Shown here one piece after another: positions 47,520 to 59,269 of a stretch of DNA of 64,000 nt. Both the position numbers and the translations under genes were made by a program. Position 1 is the stretch's first letter. Each line of letters opens with the position of its first letter. The notes under the pieces are model-generated. The model searched no databases. It was not told where the DNA came from and saw only the letters and a program-made list of their open reading frames with translations. The DNA is from Buddleja alternifolia (taxonomy: Eukaryota; Streptophyta; Magnoliopsida; Lamiales; Scrophulariaceae), in contig CM033402.1 in NCBI GenBank assembly GCA_019426215.1, forward strand, positions 27,253,102 through 27,317,101, read 5' to 3'.

Positions 47520-49205
47520 ACCTCCCCAATTTATCAATTGCTCGTCCTCGAGCAATAAGAGCTATAGGATAGGAAAAACATCATCAAACACGGGAGAAAC
47601 AAAAAGAAAAACTATCTAACTACTTTTGTAAAATAAACGGTTGCACTTAGCGGGTGCAACAAGCCATTGAACTCATGAGTTGCCTCAAAGGATGAGTTAT
47701 AGTCTCATGAGGATTTGCATACGATATACCCACAAAATCGTAAGATTTTCAACCCCAATCAATCAATGCAAATCAATATGATTAATAAAAATGCAATGGC
47801 ATGAATTCATCTGCTTAAGCTCAAAATTACATATATATATACACGTCACATACTTGCTCATGTTACGCCTTAACATCGAAAAGACCATCCTAAAGGTATA
47901 GTGTAAAAAATCTCATGTATTATAGTGGAGTGGTATTCTTACCACTTTTCAAACATTAATCCCATATCTATCAATTTTCGATTAGTCACATGGCACGAGA
48001 ATTGAAGAAAAGTTCATAGCCACTTAAAATTCATCACTTAATTCACTTTAGGCGTTAACTTATGAAACTTTCAACTCAAAACATTAAAGGCTAGACCATG
48101 TGCAATGTTCGGTTCTGTTAGGCTTTCTATGACACCCTTGTAACGAGCTTTAGGCCAATAACTTCCAAACCGGACAACTTTAGGATATTAAGTGTAGAGA
48201 CACTCCTAAGGGCTTAATTGCTCGAGTGTCAAAGGCCACAAAACCAAACTAGGTCCTTATTCACTTTACACATGCATTGGCTTGAGCTTAGCTCAAATTA
48301 GCATAATAGTACAGTAATCTTGACATGGTGTTCTTCGCCACCAGTATCTATTAGCCTTGACTTTTACAGTCATACCAATGTTCACCTTTTTTATTATTGT
48401 TAAGCACACAAAGTTAACATTCTCAACTCATAACACATGTGAAAATTCTAGATTGATATTTTCGGGATCAAGCCTTTAAGTGTTTCAAAATGGTTGTCCA
48501 CTCAACTTATCTACCCTCAATTTACGTGCATATGTGAATCAACTTAAAGACAATCTAGTCACGTTTAGGATCCCACAAGCAAGAGAACGATGTGTATAGT
48601 CATTAAAATCTACATTGATAGAGAAAACATGCCATGTATTCAAATTAACCATTCTCAATGCATCGAGTGAAGGGTTGAAATTCTGTCCAAAAACTTCAAA
48701 ATTGCACAAGCTTCACATGTAGAGGTACCACCTCCCAAACTTGGACCGAAATATATAAAACATGGATAAACACGACTATAATGGATCTAGTATACTCTCC
48801 CCACCCAAACTTAACACGAATATTGTCCCCATTGGCCGAAAAAGAGAAGGGCAAAGTACACATCACCATAGGGTTGCTGAAAAGCAAACCCGAGTCCTCG
48901 ATGCAAATGTATCCAAGAGTGGCAACAGCACTGGGAGCAAGGAATGCAACAACTATACATTAAACGATGCTAGCCACACAAAGCATTAAGAAAAAGATAG
49001 CGAGAAACGAAAAACAACCAACAACAAAACAAAAGATAACTAAAACAGACATGCTTCTACTAAATAAAACGGATGAAACAAACACAACAAAAATGAAAAC
49101 GAAAAGAAAAGAAAACTTACAAACTTGGGTTGCCTCCCATGAAGCACTTATTTATAGTCATTAGCTTGACTTTTTTGTGCTTTAAGGTTCAAATAGGAGG
49201 CCCAT
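47520..49205 (-). other. Second-unit polypurine tract and 3' non-coding region
   Basis: A shortened purine tract (minus-strand ATTGGGGAGGT) is followed by the hairpin at 47537-47556. The rest matches 41873-43461 with scattered differences. No gene. Confidence 0.75.
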
Positions 49206-51656
49206 TTAGAACTACAATATCCTTGCCATTCCTCATTTTTCTCTGATGTCCCACAGGCCTCCACTCATATTGCTGTGTTTTCAAATTAGACCTTCGTTCC
49301 GGATTTGTCTTATCGATCTCACGAACATGTAGAGGTGGTAGAATGTACTTCATGCACAAATCATCTTTTCTCTCACCTTTCCTTGTTGCTCATTGGGGAC
49401 CTCATCCTCCACCGTAAGAATGCCCTTAGTCTTACCAAGTGCGCATTTCTCATCAAACAAAAAGTGAATAGCCTCAACATATGAACAAGTAAGATCATCC
49501 ATAGGCGGTTGCATGTCATAATAAACATTGAATATCACCTTTTCAGAGCCCACCTTCAATGTCAACTTACCCTTTCCCACGTCGATCTTAGCGTTTCTAG
49601 TGGCTAGGAAGGGTCTTCCTAGAATCAAGAGGACGTCAATGTCACTATACATCTCGAGAACCACGAAGTCAACCGGACAAAAGAACTTGTCGACTTGTAC
49701 AATGACGTCCTCGATAACGCCTTTTGGTTTCTTGATAGAGCGATCCGCCAATTGCACAGACATGGATGTTGGCGTAGGATCTCCAAGGCCTAGCTTTTTA
49801 AAAATAGTGTAGGGAAGCAGGTTGATACTCACTCCCGAATCATAAAGAACTTTGTCGAACTTGAGATGACCAATAGTGCACGGTATTGTGAGACCCCCCG
49901 GGTCCTTTAGCTGGCAAGGTAATTTGTTAAGTAAGACAGCAGAGCACTCCTCGGTTAGACAAACCGTTTCATTTTCCTCCCACTTTTTCTTGTTGGATAG
50001 AATATCCTTGAAGAACTTAACATAGTTTGGCATTTGCAAAATAGCGACCACAAAAGGAATATTTATCCTCACCACACGAAGAATAGACAAAATACAGAGG
50101 AAACTCGGATCCATCTCCTTCTTTTTATTTTTTTGTGCATTTGGAAAGGGAAGATGGATCTCAATGGGAGGAGGAGGCATTGGAGTCGAGGAACCAAGAC
50201 TAGAGGTAGTAGGAAAAAGCGCCTGGGAGTGTGGAAAGTGGCGCTCGGGCGCGGCGGTGTGTACCAATTCTTCCTGCTGAGTGAGATCCGGTGCCTGGGC
50301 GCCATATGAGTCACTCCTAGGCTTGGGAGTGTGTAGCAGATTTTCAATTCTAGACGTGTCTGGCACTTGGGCGCCATCTGAGGGGCGCTTGGGTGCCGAT
50401 ATGCGAACAGAGTCACTTTCCACTTGTTTCCCACTTCTCAAAGCAATTGCATAGCATTGTTCTTTCGGGTTTTTCTCTGTGTCACTTGGTAGAGTTCCCG
50501 GGGCTCTTGCACTAATCGCGTTGGAGATTTGACCCATTTGTGTTCGCATGTCCTTCATCTCCATGAGCATATCCTTCATCAAATTACGGAGTTCATTGTT
50601 TGCCGTATCCGATTTCTTTATTTGAGCATCAAGTCGCTCGTCGATCGTGGGAGGTCGTACTTGCCCTTGTCTTTGTACATTGAGATTTCCTTGCCTCGGG
50701 GTGGATTGTTGAAAGGAGACCTCGGAGGTTGGTAAATGCTCGGTTGTGCGTTTTGTGCGGGGTTTGGTCTCTTTGTGAAGTTTTCGGGCACGTGAAAGTT
50801 CAACAAGTGTCGATTAGGATTCCCAACAAAATTTACATCTACAACCTCCGGTTCCGGGGCAACCACTTCCTCTAATTCTTGCACTCAAGCAACCCTTCGA
50901 TCTGGTGGAGGTAGCTCATCATCATCTTCAGGGTAAAGTTCATCCTCCCTAGCCATTTGCTCAAGCTTAATCCACACGGTCCTACTATCAAGGCCCAAAA
51001 GGTCACCACCGGCTCCCACATTGAGTCGGTGTCGAATTCGAGATCGAACTCCATTATAGAAGTGTTGAACTTGCTCGTGTCGGGTAAAATTGTGATCGGG
51101 GAACTTTCGAAGCATACCCTTGTACGTTTCCCATGCGGATGTTAAGGACTCGTTCCTTGTTTATTTGAACCCCTTGATCTCACTTCTAAGCTCGTTGATT
51201 TTTGATGGAGGGAAGAATTTGTTGAGAAACTCATCTACTAGATCATCCCATGCTCCAATTGATTGTGGGGGAAACGACTTGTACCAAAGAGTTGCCTCAT
51301 TTTTCAAGGAAAAGTGAAATAATCAGAGGCGGATGGCATCAGGATCTTGTGGGTTTAATTGCATAGTAGTGATCACATTCTCAAAGTGATCTAGGTGCTC
51401 ATAAGATGAGTCTCTTGAGCCACCATAAAATGGCTCCGCATGAACCTTCCCAAACTTATGAGAAGGAATGTGGAAATGTGGAGTAGCAAAGTTCGGGAAG
51501 ATAACGAGTCTCGGTGTAGTGTGTACCCGGGGTGGTTGATTACCACGAACCGATGAAGGAGGCGGTGGAGGTGCCAGTTGCATAGCTTGGAGTATATTTT
51601 GCAACCATTCCCTATTTTCCGAAAGATTCATGTGGGGAAAGTTCCCATTCGGATTT
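49206..51656 (-). pseudogene. gag: Second-unit gag-protease, broken, start deleted
   Basis: Gag from PNPNGNFPHMN onward, with frame breaks near 51320, 51116 and 50600. The longest frame is 50582-49350. It includes the linker with AAPERHFPHSQALFP-type repeats, the NETVCLTEECSAVLLNKLP block, the protease (DSGVSIN, with Val where Ala is usual) and LILGRPFLAT. A two-base insertion near 49375 shifts the tail relative to the first unit. The start codon, primer-binding site and LTR edge are deleted at about 51656. Confidence 0.88.
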
Positions 51657-52824
51657 GGGTCGAACCTCAAGGACTTGAATTTTAGTTTAAGATTCGTAAT
51701 CAAATAAACAATTAAAGTAAAGGTAAATTGAAGGTAAAACGCGTAAGATAAGAACGAAGACACACGAAGGATTGAAGACCAATTATAAAAGGAGACTAAG
51801 GCACATGCTAGGTCCAAATTGCTCAATTATACTTATAAAGATTCGCGTTGAAGGTTTACGCTTATGTTTCTATGGTGAAAGCTCCTAGGTTAAAGGATAA
51901 CCGATGTCTCGTGCTAAACTCGTATGCTAGAATGATGATTTCATAAGTATATCTACTCGGAAATCTAATCACTAAACACGCACTAGAGCTCACTCGATCT
52001 AGATCGAACGTCTTCACCCGGGAATCTTTACCTATGTCTAGAGCAATTCCTCATTGGTTGGAGGTTATGGTGTGAATTTCTTTCACCCTAAGTGAATTTT
52101 CTTTCGAAATATTCACCTAGGCATGAGATTCTAACATATGGTGATCAAGCATACGTCAAACAAGCAAAAACACAAATTCACACCACATAGCAACATAAGA
52201 ATCACTTCAAGAATCCTCTATTATAAGCATAAATGACAATTTGGCCTTACATGGCCCTAGTCTCACAAGCTTTGCTCATAGTTGATGGCATAAAAGACAT
52301 AGATAGATTCATATACATATTCATGGACAATAATGAAAAGAAAAAGCTATTAAAACTCCCTATCTTGAATTGATGATGGATCTTCAATTCAATCTTCAAT
52401 CCCCCAAGCTAACCTTCCATCTTGATCTCTTCCAATTGATGAGAATGTGGCCTAAAAACCCAGAAGTTCCTTCAATCCCCTAGGAGGAAAAGTTGGACGA
52501 CGCCCTGACGTGGATAATCTGGAGCTCGGGCGCGGAAGGCACGTCGCCTGGGCATGGGTAAGTCTACGTCTAGGCGTGGGTGTGCATGCAGTTGCTGCTT
52601 CTCTGCATCTTCTGGCGCCTGGGCGCGATTACTGTGGCGCCCAGGCGCCGGCATGTGAAGCATCCTCTCTTGATCGTTTGATACGCCATCTTCGTGTGCT
52701 CTCGTTTATCACCTGAAATCACTTAACACCCTGATTACACGCAAATGTAGCATAATTTAGGCAATAATTGAATCTAAAGCGTAAGCATCCCGAGCTTAAA
52801 AACACGTAAAAATGCCTCTGATCA
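51657..52824 (-). repeat. Array LTR-c, truncated at the gag side
   Basis: Begins inside the LTR at TCGAACCTCAAGG, joined straight to gag. The first 80 or so bases of the LTR are missing. A further deletion of about 120 bases lies near 52480. The right end is CTGATCA. The palindrome cluster is at 52498-52655. Confidence 0.88.
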
Positions 52825-54243
52825 AGAGTCTTAGAAACATACTTGGAGGGACATCTATATAAAATGTGTACAGCTGTAAGGAGCACGTGACCCCTAAGTG
52901 AAATAGGTAAGTCAGTGTAGCTGAGCATGGATCGAACCATGTCTAACAATGTACGATTCCTTCGATCAGCTACTCAATTTAAGTATGGTGTCGTTGGTGG
53001 TGTGAGTTGCAGTACAATACCTTTTTTCTGAGGTATTCGTCAAACTCGGCACTCATATATTCTCCCCCTCGGTCTGACCGAAGAGCTTTTATATGTCGCC
53101 TAGTTTGGTTTTCCACTAAAGCCTTGAATTATTTGAACTTTTCAATAGATTTAGACTTATACTTCATCAAATAAACAAGACCATACCTTGAATGGTCATC
53201 AGTGAATGTGATGAAGTAGTCAAAACCTCCATAAGCCATTTCATCGAATGACCCACAAACGCCAATATGTACCAATCCTAAAATTTATGTGGCTTTTTCA
53301 AAAGTCCCGGTGATGGGAGATCTATCCATCTTGCCCATGAGGCAAAATTCCTAAGTAGAATAGGGATCTGATCCCAATGGAACTATAAGCCCATCTTTCT
53401 CCATTTTATTAATCTTACGTTCACCAGCATGGCCTAGTCTAAGATGCCATATTAATCTTTGGTTGATATCTTGCCTACCACATTTCCTAGTTATAACATT
53501 AACAACACACTCATTTTGGACATTAAGGCAATACAATCCATTTACTAAAGTAGCAAAGCTTACCATTTTATTACCATAATAAATGTCGCGCTGCTTATTT
53601 ATAAAACGAAAACTATAACCATCATTAACGAAAACAGGAATAGAAACAATGTTCTTCAGCCCTTGTGAAAAACCAAAACATTATCCAAAACTAACAAATG
53701 TCCAAAATTTAAAAGTAATGAGGTAGATCCAATTCCAGTAGTTGCGCGCTCTGCCCGCTGCCTACTTTGGTCAGCACCTCATCATGGTCCAGCTTCCTTC
53801 CTTTCTTTAGGTCCTGATCCACACAACAAATATGAGCACAAGCACCCGAATCAAGAATCCATGAACTGGAAAAAATGGTCATAGAACAGTTAGTTTAAAA
53901 AATGTAAAGTTTCATACCTTGTGCTCCTTGGCCTCTATATGGACAATTCCTCCTCCAGTGGCCTGGCTCATCGCAGTGTAGGCATCTGTCCTTATGTTTT
54001 AGTCTTTAGCTCTTGCTTTGCTTCAAAATCTTTTGAGATCTTTTGGATGCCTCTAGATTTCGTCTGCCTTCCTTATTTTTCTAAACATCCAATGTCGTAG
54101 AAACAGGAATAGCTAGTTGATCATTCCAGCTATTTGCCTACATTTGTTTTTTAGCAATTTCGAGTTTATTCATTAGTCTAACTAATGAACACTCAATATC
54201 ATTCAAATCCAAATTAATGACAAAGTAATAAAAGGAATCAATA
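52825..54243 (-). pseudogene. pol: Copia-C integrase, protease and gag fragment
   Basis: From right to left: gag (DLNDIECSLVRLMNKLE near 54150-54210), a CCHC block near 53945-53990, protease near 53840-53870, the pre-integrase frame 53566-53351 with HLRLGH, and integrase. The integrase ends at MLDMVRSMLSYTDLP and the KYVSKT block beside the gypsy array. Several stops and frameshifts are present. The gag 5' end is lost at about 54243, where plus-strand pol sequence begins. Confidence 0.88.
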
Positions 54244-54497
54244 CTAGAGCAATACTTTACTATGAGAACACTGGAGCAGTAGCGCAAGCAAAGGAATCTA
54301 GGTCTCACAAGAAGTCTAAATGCATCGAGAGCAGATATCACATCATAAGAGAGATCGTTGCATGAGGAGAAATATCTATTCAGAAAATAACCTCAGCTGA
54401 CAATGTCGCTGATCCATTGACCAATCCATTGGCACAGGAGGTGCTAGAAAAACACCTCGAAGGGATGGGTATTAAATACCATAGCAAATGGCATTAA
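54244..54497 (+). pseudogene. pol: End of a copia RNase H, plus strand
   Basis: The plus strand encodes the end of copia pol: NTGAVAQAKESRSHKKSK, then ITSADNVADPLTNPLAQ and a stop at 54495. One in-frame TGA occurs where an Arg codon is expected. It abuts the minus-strand gag of Copia-C without a spacer. A polypurine tract and an LTR follow. Confidence 0.88.
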
Positions 54498-54501
54498 GTG
54501 C

Positions 54502-54512
54502 AAGTGGGAGAT
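54502..54512 (+). other. Copia polypurine tract
   Basis: AAGTGGGAGAT directly precedes TGTTAGAG of the LTR at 54513, the typical copia arrangement. Confidence 0.85.
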
Positions 54513-56123
54513 TGTTAGAGTGTATGCCCTCAAATTCCAAAAAGAGGATAGATTTATAGGGCATCGACTTGTAACTAAACAATATCTTTTATTATATATA
54601 AGGTGTTAAATTGTTGTTTTCTTATAGGCATTTGTAGGATGTTAATAAACAACGTAAAGTCCTTGAGAATGAAGGCAAACCTTCTACTTCCTATGAGATA
54701 GAAATAATGACACTAGAAGGGTTTTGATCTTTATTCTCTACATAGGGTTCGCAAGTCTAAGAAAGTATTTGAAATACAGAACAAGGACTTGCATGATATA
54801 AGTTTTGACAGAGAAAGTGTTAGTCGAACACTATGGGAATGATAGTGGGAACTTATGTCATGGACATATTAGTTGGACTAATATGTTCGAACACGGCTCG
54901 CATCGTTTTCATCACATGAGTATTCACTCACTGACAGTCAATGATGAAACTGATAAATTGTGATAGGTACGCGTGAACCTTAGACCTGAGGAATCGAGCT
55001 GAAGATGTACTTGTGACATCAAGTCTGTCATTAGAGTAGTTAGATCGAAATCACCCTTTGGTGGGATCGACCTCGAAGTGCGACTTGATGGGCAAGTAGC
55101 GTTGTTAACTGATTAGCACAATGGGATTTATTCTCTCATAAGTGAATGAGCTAAATATCCTATGCAGTCAGGAATGAGTGAGGTTAAAAGTCTTGGGCTA
55201 AAGCATAAAATGACCTCGACTCATTATGGCTAAGCATATGGTCAAGTCATGTGAGCTTGACTAAAATCATGACTCTCACTTGACTGGGATATAAGATAAA
55301 AAGGTTTATACTCGTACGGTATTCACAGCGTATATGGTTTGGAATGATCCTATTCATTCGCTCTCAATTGGGATACAATGTGAGCCACGCGACTGGCTAA
55401 GTGTTACTCACATCCTTTTGGTTTCCTCCCAATTGCCTTTTGAGACAAACCTAAAGAGTTGTGCTTAAAGGAAGTGCAAAAGGAAAATCATGGAGAAGAC
55501 TTGAGAGAATTTTTGGTATTGGATATCGAGATTAATTAATTAATCATTAGATGATTTTATTATTCAATTAAGTTAATGAATTAATTAATTCCTTATAGGA
55601 ATTTAATCATAATATTAACATGAATTTAATTGATTATTTAATTAATTTATTTATTGGATAAATAATATTAATTATTTAATTAATTAAAAACCGAAATAGG
55701 ACTAAAGCTTGAAGGCTTAAAAGCCTTGAAGTGGGCATCAAAATAGGGCTATGGAGACCTAGTTTATTGTTTTCTATTGTAGTATAAATATAGTACTTAG
55801 AGAAAATTAACCTAAGTGAATAATTAGACAAACTTTCTCTCCAAGTAAAACACTTCCTACTCTCTCTCTCTCTCTCTAGCCGTCTCCCTCAAGAGAAGAA
55901 GAAGAAGAAGAAGATTTTTGTTTGACTCCGACGTGGAAATTTAGAGACAGCGATGGATTTACTGTTCAAGAAGGGATTACAAAGCTGGTTCAGAATTCAA
56001 CATACGCGAGAACGGTAATTGAATTCGAAACCCAATATAAATACGAAAAATAAAGATGAGCCACTGGGATTTAAATATATTCTTCCGTTTCGTTTTTCTG
56101 AATTTATGCATTTTTTTCCAACA
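54513..56123 (+). repeat. Copia LTR (1611 bp), plus strand, shared
   Basis: Ends are TGTTAGAG and CCAACA. A TATA-like GTATAAATATAG lies at 55792-55803, and CT and GAA runs at 55861-55914 follow in the presumed transcript leader. It has a pol end and polypurine tract on its left and a primer-binding site on its right, so it serves as 3' LTR of one element and 5' LTR of another. Confidence 0.88.
55861..55914. repeat. CT and GAA microsatellites
   Basis: About eight CT units at 55861-55877 and about six GAA units at 55897-55914, within the LTR downstream of the TATA-like element. Confidence 0.9.
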
Positions 56124-56124
56124 G

Positions 56125-56137
56125 TGGTATCAGAGAC
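56125..56137 (+). other. Primer-binding site (initiator tRNA-Met) of Copia-E
   Basis: TGGTATCAGAGAC, one base after the LTR end. Confidence 0.9.
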
Positions 56138-58008
56138 AATCTCTGATTTCTGTATTTAATTGATTACGTGATTATGTGTTTTTTCGCGTTTTTGAAGCAT
56201 GTTTTGAATATGTTTTTCATGATAGTAATCCATGATTTTTCTGCATTTAATTCATGTATGTTATAGTATGATGACTTGTAAATTGAAAAATCTAATTTTT
56301 GCGAGAATCGGGTTGGAAAAACCCCACGACGAGCGTGATGAAAACAACGTGCGCAGTCTGCGCTCTAGGCGCGCAGGCAGCACACGCTGTGCGCGCAGCA
56401 GGTGGCCTTCTGGCCACCCGCTACAGCACAGCGTGCGCTTGCCAGGCCACTGCCGTGCGTTAGGCGCCTGGCAGCGCGGCCAGGCTCAAGACCGTGCGCC
56501 TGGCGCACATGGGCCCTGTTTTGTGGGCCTGGGTCTATGACCCGGGTCCTAACAGTTCGGGTTATTTTTTCTCTGGTCCAATTTTTAAATAAATGGGTTT
56601 TGGGCTATTTTAATTATCCGGGTGGGTCAATAGGATGATGACCCAGATTTAATTAAATAAGCCCAAATTGTTTTAATTAAAATATGAACTCTTCAATAAA
56701 TTAGTTTTTGGCCTAATTAATTAAAATTAAATATGCCAATGATTGGTAATTTATATTTTATGAAATCAAGCCCAAATTATTTTTATTGAATATTATTAAT
56801 GGTTCTTGGAGAATTTTTTAATTAAGTTATTTATTTAAATTAAGGATTCTCACTAAATGGTTTATTGTCATGATTATCAATAAAATTTGAAATTTTATTA
56901 AGGAAATTAATTAGTTGGACTAATTAATTATTAACTTAATCACCAACATAATTGCTTTATTTTTCGCGAGCATGTATTATATGATGGTGACATTGTCCAT
57001 GGGCTTAGGTTATTTCTTTTGATTGTATTTCCTTTTATGGATTGTAAGGGCCGGAATTGAGCCCATTTATTTTATTACTAGAATTATGTATAGGTTGTTC
57101 AATAATCTCATGTAATAGATAGAAATAGAATAGGTCTTTCAAGAGGAGATCAATCCAAAAGAAGAGGAGCTTGGAGCCCGCGAAGAATAGCTATGCTTAT
57201 TTTCCTTTCAATGATGGCCCATTGGCTTGGGCCCTCTAGATAAAGCCCATGGACATATGTGTTGGTTTATTGCTTTCGATGCATGTTCATTAGTTGTATG
57301 AAGCATGTATGTTATCAATATGCACTATATAAATTGAATAATGTGCAAAGTCAGACTTAGATAAATGTTTAGAACATGAATTCTCCCAAACAAAAATTAT
57401 ACTAAGTTAGTAAGGGGTACTAGGCATCCTTTCCCTCCACTAAACTTAATAAAATTAAGTATTAAACCTAGTATATGGCATCTTCCCAATAAGTGGAGGT
57501 CGTATATCAAGATTTAATTCTAGAATTTTATTAAGTGCATTGGATGCCTTAATCGAGACATATTTCACCCCAAATATCGTTAAAGGGTTGCAAGGTTAAA
57601 TCCAAATGTTAGATTATGAGGAGTTAGTGGGAGTAAACTTAGATAATCCTCAAAGCCTATAAATCGTTAAAGGGTTGCGGTTTTGGTGGATTATGGGAAA
57701 AAGAAGATTGAGTCATCTATTGGATAGATTGATGTTGGACATCACTTTAATTAAATAATGGACCAAATATCATTAAAGGGTTGCCATCCATTAGATTAAT
57801 TAAAGAACTCAATCTCCACCACGAAGGACATTGCAACGATCACTTCCGTTTTTCACAGTGGGAGTGTGAATCTAAAAAAATGTAGTGGGAGCCAAGTTAT
57901 AAGTCGAAGTCCTTGATTTTAAACTTGGTTTTAGCTTAGTTATACAAGTCTAATAAAATCTGGTTTATTTTCTGCAGCTATTTTTGATTTATCTCTCTCA
58001 AAACAAAA
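56138..58008 (+). other. Copia-E leader with GC-rich island and repeated motif
   Basis: Non-coding. A GC-rich island at about 56335-56560 (GCGCGCAGG, TGGCCACC, CCTGGCGC) produces the ORFs 56232-56540 and 56402-56638, which have no recognisable domain. The motif GTTAAAGGGTTGC occurs at 57579 and 57666, and ATTAAAGGGTTGC at 57772. The gag-proximal part matches Copia-B. Confidence 0.7.
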
Positions 58009-59269
58009 ATGACTATCAACCTACTTTCCGTTTTACTCAAAAAGAACATCCTTACCGGACCCAACTACGTGGATTGTTAAGGAAGTTGAGAATAGTTCTC
58101 AACATGGAGTCCTTGGGATACGTGTTGGACACAGAATCCCTACTCCTCCTGCCAGAACACGTGCGAACGAGGAAGAAATCCAAGCTTATGAAAAATGAGT
58201 AAAGGATGACGTCCGAGTGCGTGGGAACATTCTTGGCTCAATGACAAATGAGCTTCAGAGGTCCCACGAGAAGATGACCATAACAAGGGCTATCTTGGCA
58301 CACTTGGTCGATCTCTATGGTGAGCACAGCCGTACTGCAAGATATGAAATATCTAAAGAGCTCTTCGGGGCCAAAATGAGAGAAGGTGAGAAAGTTGGGG
58401 ATCATGTCCTCATGATGATCTCGAAGATCAAGGGATTGGAGGCTCTCGATTTTACAATGAACCCACAGCTTCAAACCGATTTTATTTTGCAGTCTTCTCC
58501 TAATTCTTTTTCCCAATTTGTCATCGACTTCAATTGCAATGAGATGGAATGCAACTTAGCTAGGCTAATGAATAAATTAAACACTGCACAATCTCAATTG
58601 AAGCCCAAGGGAAAGAAAACTGCATTGGTTATCTCTTCTTGGCCCAAACTGGCGAAGAATAAGAAGAAGAAAACCAAGAAGCAGAGTGGCGAGCTTGGAG
58701 CTCAGGGTGGTGTCGATAAAGGAAAAGGGAAGGCTCCTGTGAATCACAAGCGTAAGGGGCCACAAAAGACAGACAGATGTTTACACTGCGGTGATCTGGG
58801 CCACTGGAGAAGGAACTGTTCGAACATGGGGCCAGGCGCACAAGGTATGGAACTTTATGTTCATGAAACTTATTGTTCTATGACCGTCTTCTCCACATCT
58901 TGGATTCTTGATTCTGGAGCTAGTGCTCACATTTGTTGTATGAATCAAGATCTTGTGTGAGGAAGGAAGTTGGACAGTGATGAGGTGAAGATAAAAGTCG
59001 GCAGCGGGCATAGCATCGCAGCTACTGGAATTGGATCCACCTCATTTCTTTTAAATTCTGGACATATACTATTTCTGGATAATGTTTTAGTTTTGCCCAA
59101 TGGGCTTAAAAACATTGTTTCTATTCCTGTTTTAGTTAAACTTGGTTATACTTTTCATTTTATTGAGGAACGATGCAACATTTATTATGGTAATAAATTA
59201 GTAGGCTTTGCTTCTTTAATAAATGGATTATATTACCTTAATGTCCAAAATGAGTGTTACGTGAATACT
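58009..59269 (+). pseudogene. gag: Copia-E gag-protease, cut by G5
   Basis: The start at 58009 reads MTINLLSVLLKKN. Small deletions near 58073 and 58135 and a TGA near 58197 break the N-terminal part. From 58217 a 247-codon frame is open: MTNELQRSHEKM, the UBN2 core (YEISKELFGAKMREGEKVGD), a Lys-rich linker, a CCHC knuckle (CLHCGDLGHWRRNC) and the protease motif WILDSGASAHIC. A stop at about 58958 is followed by an open stretch 58970-59272 with LPNGLKNIVSIPVLVK and GLYYLNVQNEC. There the G5 LTR begins. Confidence 0.9.

Larger units (their letters stand above)
40445..52824 (-). mobile_element. Tandem gypsy array: LTR-internal-LTR-internal-LTR
   Basis: Three LTRs of one family (40445-41833, 46161-47519, 51661-52824) separate two related internal regions, both minus strand. 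The bases before the first LTR are GGAGT and those after the third are AGAGT, a four-of-five target duplication. Taking out the whole block would restore the copia frame on both sides. Both internal regions have gag and protease but no RT, RNase H or integrase. Unequal crossing-over between LTRs of one insertion would produce this layout. Confidence 0.9.

Noticed and set aside
56232..56638. Two overlapping Arg/Ala/Gly-rich open frames
   Set aside because: They arise from the GC-rich island in the copia leader and contain no recognisable domain; equivalent leaders lack them.
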